Assembly: GCA_937958285.1 (NCBI GenBank)
Contig: CALFXQ010000152.1
Coordinates: forward strand, 1 to 17,154
Source of the DNA: an uncultured Fusibacter sp.
Lineage (GTDB): Bacteria; Bacillota; Clostridia; Peptostreptococcales; Acidaminobacteraceae
Length of the DNA: 17,154 nucleotides
Reading direction: 5' to 3'
In this document: piece after piece, positions 15,064 to 17,154 of the stretch
Numbering within the stretch: the stretch's first letter is position 1
Layout of the letters: each line of letters starts with the position of its first letter
Made by a program: the position numbers and the translations under genes
Notes under the pieces: generated by a model
The model's database searches: none
What the model saw: only the letters and a program-made list of their open reading frames with translations
What the model was told of the DNA's origin: nothing

Positions 15064-15098
15064 AGAATAGCGCCCTCACACGTGAAAGCGCTCATTCT
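15064..15098 (-). other. Long RNA stem-loop between arcB and arcC
   Basis: On the minus-strand RNA, AGAAU (15098-15094) pairs with AUUCU (15068-15064), AGCGC with GCGCU, and UUUCAC with GUGAGG, with a single bulged G and a tiny loop. Two of the pairs are G-U, possible only in the minus-strand RNA, which argues for a selected RNA structure. No U tract follows, so it is not a normal terminator. It probably stabilises or partly terminates the arc transcript and so sets the arcB:arcC ratio. Confidence 0.65.
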
Positions 15099-15157
15099 AT
15101 TCAATTTTCTTTAGACAATATTACATATAATCCAAAACAATTATAAGGCTACAACTA

Positions 15158-16150
15158 TTAGAGATTGCCAATAGTAGCGACCATAATAGCCTTGATTGTG
15201 TGCATTCTGTTCTCAGCTTCGTCAAATACTACTGAATGACGACTTCTGAAGACCTCATCTGTAACTTCCATTTCAGTAACGCCGTGCTTCTTATACACGT
15301 CAGCTCCAACATCAGTCATTAAGTCGTGGAATGCTGGCAAGCAGTGCATAAAGATGACATCTGAGTTTTCAGTTTTGTTCATTAATTCCATGTTAACTTG
15401 GAAAGGCTTAAGCAACTTAATGCGCTCTTCGAACATATGCTCTTCGCCCATAGACACCCAAACATCTGTGTAAACAACATCAGCACCTTTAACAGCGTTG
15501 ATATCGTCTGACAATTCAATAATTGCACCCGTTTCTTTTGCCACTTCGAGCATCTCAGCTACAAGCTCTTCATTTGGGAACAACTCTTTAGGAGCAAATG
15601 CAACGAAGTGCATACCCATTTTAGCTGCGCCGATCATGAGTGCGTTGCCCATATTATTTCTTGCATCGCCTGCATAGACGAATTTGATTTTGTTAAAAGG
15701 TTTATTCACGTGCTCTTGCACTGTGAGGAAGTCTGCGAGGATCTGAGTTGGGTGATCGAGATCTGTCAAGCCATTCCATACAGGTACACCCGCATGTTTA
15801 GCAAGTTCTTCAACAATATCTTGACCAAAACCACGGTACTCAATACCGTCGTAGTAACGACCGAGAACCTTTGCAGTGTCTTCGATAGATTCTTTTTTAC
15901 CCATTTGGCTATTTGTAAGGAATGTGACGCTTGCACCTTCGTCAAAAGCTGCAACTTCGAATGCACAACGCGTTCTTGTAGATGCTTTGTCGAACAACAA
16001 GACGATATTCTTGCGCTCCAATAGATTGCCGCGAACACCTGCACGCTTCTTAGCTTTTAAATCTGCAGAAAGCTGAATTAAGTACTTGATTTCTTCTGGT
16101 GTAAAATCTTTGAGTGTTAGTAGGTGTCTTCCTTTTAAATTTACTGGCAT
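15158..16150 (-). CDS. arcB: Ornithine carbamoyltransferase, catabolic
   Basis: Splits citrulline with phosphate to ornithine and carbamoyl phosphate in the arginine deiminase pathway (the reverse of biosynthetic ArgF). From the ATG at 16150 there are 330 residues. Motifs are the carbamoyl phosphate loop S57-T-R-T-R61, the ornithine-side D-H-P-T-Q, and the catalytic H-C-L-P. I chose this start because GAGGAGG lies 7 nt upstream; an in-frame ATG at 16204 would add 18 residues with no family similarity. The catabolic role rests on its place between arcA and arcC; sequence alone does not separate ArcB from ArgF. Confidence 0.95.
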   Translation of the reverse strand: MPVNLKGRHLLTLKDFTPEEIKYLIQLSADLKAKKRAGVRGNLLERKNIVLLFDKASTRTRCAFEVAAFDEGASVTFLTNSQMGKKESIEDTAKVLGRYYDGIEYRGFGQDIVEELAKHAGVPVWNGLTDLDHPTQILADFLTVQEHVNKPFNKIKFVYAGDARNNMGNALMIGAAKMGMHFVAFAPKELFPNEELVAEMLEVAKETGAIIELSDDINAVKGADVVYTDVWVSMGEEHMFEERIKLLKPFQVNMELMNKTENSDVIFMHCLPAFHDLMTDVGADVYKKHGVTEMEVTDEVFRSRHSVVFDEAENRMHTIKAIMVATIGNL

Positions 16151-16219
16151 GGTAAAACCTCCTCTTAATTCGTACATTTTATCACAGCTGTCTTTTGACA
16201 GCATGCATCCGATAGTTTA

Positions 16220-16250
16220 ATGTTATACCTTAGAGTTACTCTAAGGTCAA
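16220..16250 (-). promoter_or_regulatory. Candidate arcB promoter with palindromic MerR-type spacer
   Basis: On the minus strand TTGACC (16250-16245) is followed by either TATAAC after 17 bp or TAACAT after 19 bp. The spacer is a perfect palindrome with arms ACCTTAGAG and CTCTAAGGT around TAA (16247-16227). A TTGACC merging into ACCTT...AAGGT is the usual look of promoters bound by MerR-family activators. The same bases could fold as an intercistronic RNA hairpin, but no U tract follows. Confidence 0.55.
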
Positions 16251-16258
16251 GATGATTC

Positions 16259-17154
16259 TTATAATCGTTCGCGGAACAGAGGCATCGACATACACCTTGG
16301 ACCACCTCTACCCCTTGAGAGCTCACTAGATGGCATAATGTGTAACTTTACACCAGCCTCTTCTAATAGGCGATTTGTCACGTGATTTCTCGAGTAAACA
16401 ATAACCTCACCCGGGGCAATTGCAAGTGTGTTCGACCCGTCGTTCCACTGCTCACGGCCAGCGTCAATGGCATTGCCACCACCACACCTGATGAGTTCCA
16501 CCTTGTCGACTTCCAAATACTTTGCAAGAACCTCGTGTAGCTCTAGGGTCTCTTCTTCAATTAACAGACGACCTTTCTCGCCTCTTCTAATGGAATACAC
16601 CGTAAGTGGCCCTTCGATTTCTGGATGTATGGTAAACTTATTGTAATCTACCATAGTGAACACCGTATCGAGATGCATAAATGCTCTCTTTTTTGGAATA
16701 TCGAATGCCAAAATAACCTCAAAGGGTTGACCATCTTGAAAGAGTCTTTGTGCAAACGCATCGATCGCTGCCGCATCGGTCCTCTCTGAGACGCCAATGG
16801 CAACAACTTTCTCGGACAGTACTAACTGGTCACCACCTTCGATTGAATGGCTAAATGTGCGATCATACCACCTTGGCACCACAATATCTTTATACATGGG
16901 GTGATGTTCGAAGATGTATTTGGCGAACAAGGTTTCTCGGTTGCGCGTAACAGTTCTCATGTGATTGAGCGATATGCCCGTTCCGATGGTTGCAAAGGGA
17001 TCTCTTGTAAAATAAAGGTTTGGCATAGGATCGACGATAAAGGGATAATGAGAGGCAACTTTATCGGCAAGTGTGTTGCGCTGATAGTCGGTTATTTCTT
17101 CTTTTCTAATACCTTCCATCATTTTGTCAACAAGTGCGCGATTGTCGTGAAAGT
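16259..17154 (-). CDS. arcA: Arginine deiminase (5' end outside window)
   Basis: Hydrolyses arginine to citrulline and ammonia, the first step of the pathway. The frame is open to the window edge; 297 residues are visible, and by the family length of about 400-410 roughly 110 N-terminal residues are missing. An in-frame ATG at 17122 is internal, since coding sequence continues above it. Visible motifs are F-T-R-D-P-F, M-H-L-D-T-V-F-T (a guanidino-binding Asp and His region), C-G-G-G-x-A with R-E-Q-W-N-D-G-S-N, and the catalytic Cys in G-G-P-R-C-M-S-M-P near the C terminus. Its stop is 8 bp before the candidate arcB promoter. No terminator separates it from arcB. Confidence 0.96.
   Translation of the reverse strand, partial: FHDNRALVDKMMEGIRKEEITDYQRNTLADKVASHYPFIVDPMPNLYFTRDPFATIGTGISLNHMRTVTRNRETLFAKYIFEHHPMYKDIVVPRWYDRTFSHSIEGGDQLVLSEKVVAIGVSERTDAAAIDAFAQRLFQDGQPFEVILAFDIPKKRAFMHLDTVFTMVDYNKFTIHPEIEGPLTVYSIRRGEKGRLLIEEETLELHEVLAKYLEVDKVELIRCGGGNAIDAGREQWNDGSNTLAIAPGEVIVYSRNHVTNRLLEEAGVKLHIMPSSELSRGRGGPRCMSMPLFRERL

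Noticed and set aside
15033..15104. 24-residue N-terminal extension of ArcC
   Set aside because: It covers the intercistronic stem-loop; the ATG at 15032 has a ribosome binding site and begins the conserved carbamate kinase N terminus.
15104..15157. Promoter for arcC in the arcB-arcC gap (TATAAT-like sequence near 15138-15143)
   Set aside because: No -35 lies at a usable distance (the nearest TTGGCA is about 20 bp away), so a promoter is not supported.
15608..16024. 138-codon plus-strand frame opposite arcB
   Set aside because: It is antisense to a conserved coding sequence; its Cys-rich composition is the mirror of ArcB codons and there is no ribosome binding site evidence.
16151..16204. 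18-residue N-terminal extension of ArcB
   Set aside because: The ATG at 16150 has GAGGAGG upstream and gives the usual 330-residue length.

Overview
The window comes from an anaerobic, amino-acid-fermenting Firmicute, most likely in class Clostridia. The evidence is a lysine-fermentation operon, an arginine deiminase operon, strong AGGAGG-type ribosome binding sites, AT-rich spacers, low-to-middling GC by eye, and a surface protein with Gram-positive-type thioester and InlB-like repeat modules. I cannot name the species. Every gene is on the minus strand, so the text below runs from high to low coordinates, in the direction of transcription.

17154-14091 is the arginine deiminase pathway: arcA (5' end outside the window), arcB and arcC. 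It converts arginine to ornithine, CO2, ammonia and ATP. The arcA-arcB gap holds a promoter whose spacer is a perfect palindrome of MerR-family type. The arcB-arcC gap holds a long RNA hairpin. A strong terminator (14043-14074) closes the unit.

14035-9406 is a second unit with a good sigma-A promoter (14007-14035): ispE, a GntR/FCD regulator, D-Ala-D-Ala ligase, a DUF1934 protein and then a PAS/sigma-54 activator. The first four genes overlap one another. A tandem-hairpin element with alternative pairings separates the activator from DUF1934, and a terminator follows the activator. A GntR-type palindrome sits at the ispE transcription start.

9335-1950 is the lysine unit: kdd, kamA, kamB, kamC, kamD, kamE. 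It starts from a clear -24/-12 sigma-54 promoter (9319-9335), so the upstream activator is very probably its regulator. KamA makes L-beta-lysine, KamDE (B12 and PLP) makes 3,5-diaminohexanoate, and Kdd oxidises this with NAD+. KamB (P-loop) and KamC (MutS-like ATPase) are conserved companions of unproven function. The later pathway genes (kce, kal, CoA transferase) are not in the window. A strong terminator, followed by a second imperfect hairpin with a U8 tail, ends the unit.

1645-1 is the 5' part of a secreted surface protein that begins at a TTG codon. It has a signal peptide, a thioester domain (Cys118 and Gln193), a beta-rich middle region and InlB-type B repeats. The last repeats are nearly identical in DNA, and the array runs off the window edge.

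No tRNA, rRNA, CRISPR array, insertion sequence or broken gene was seen.
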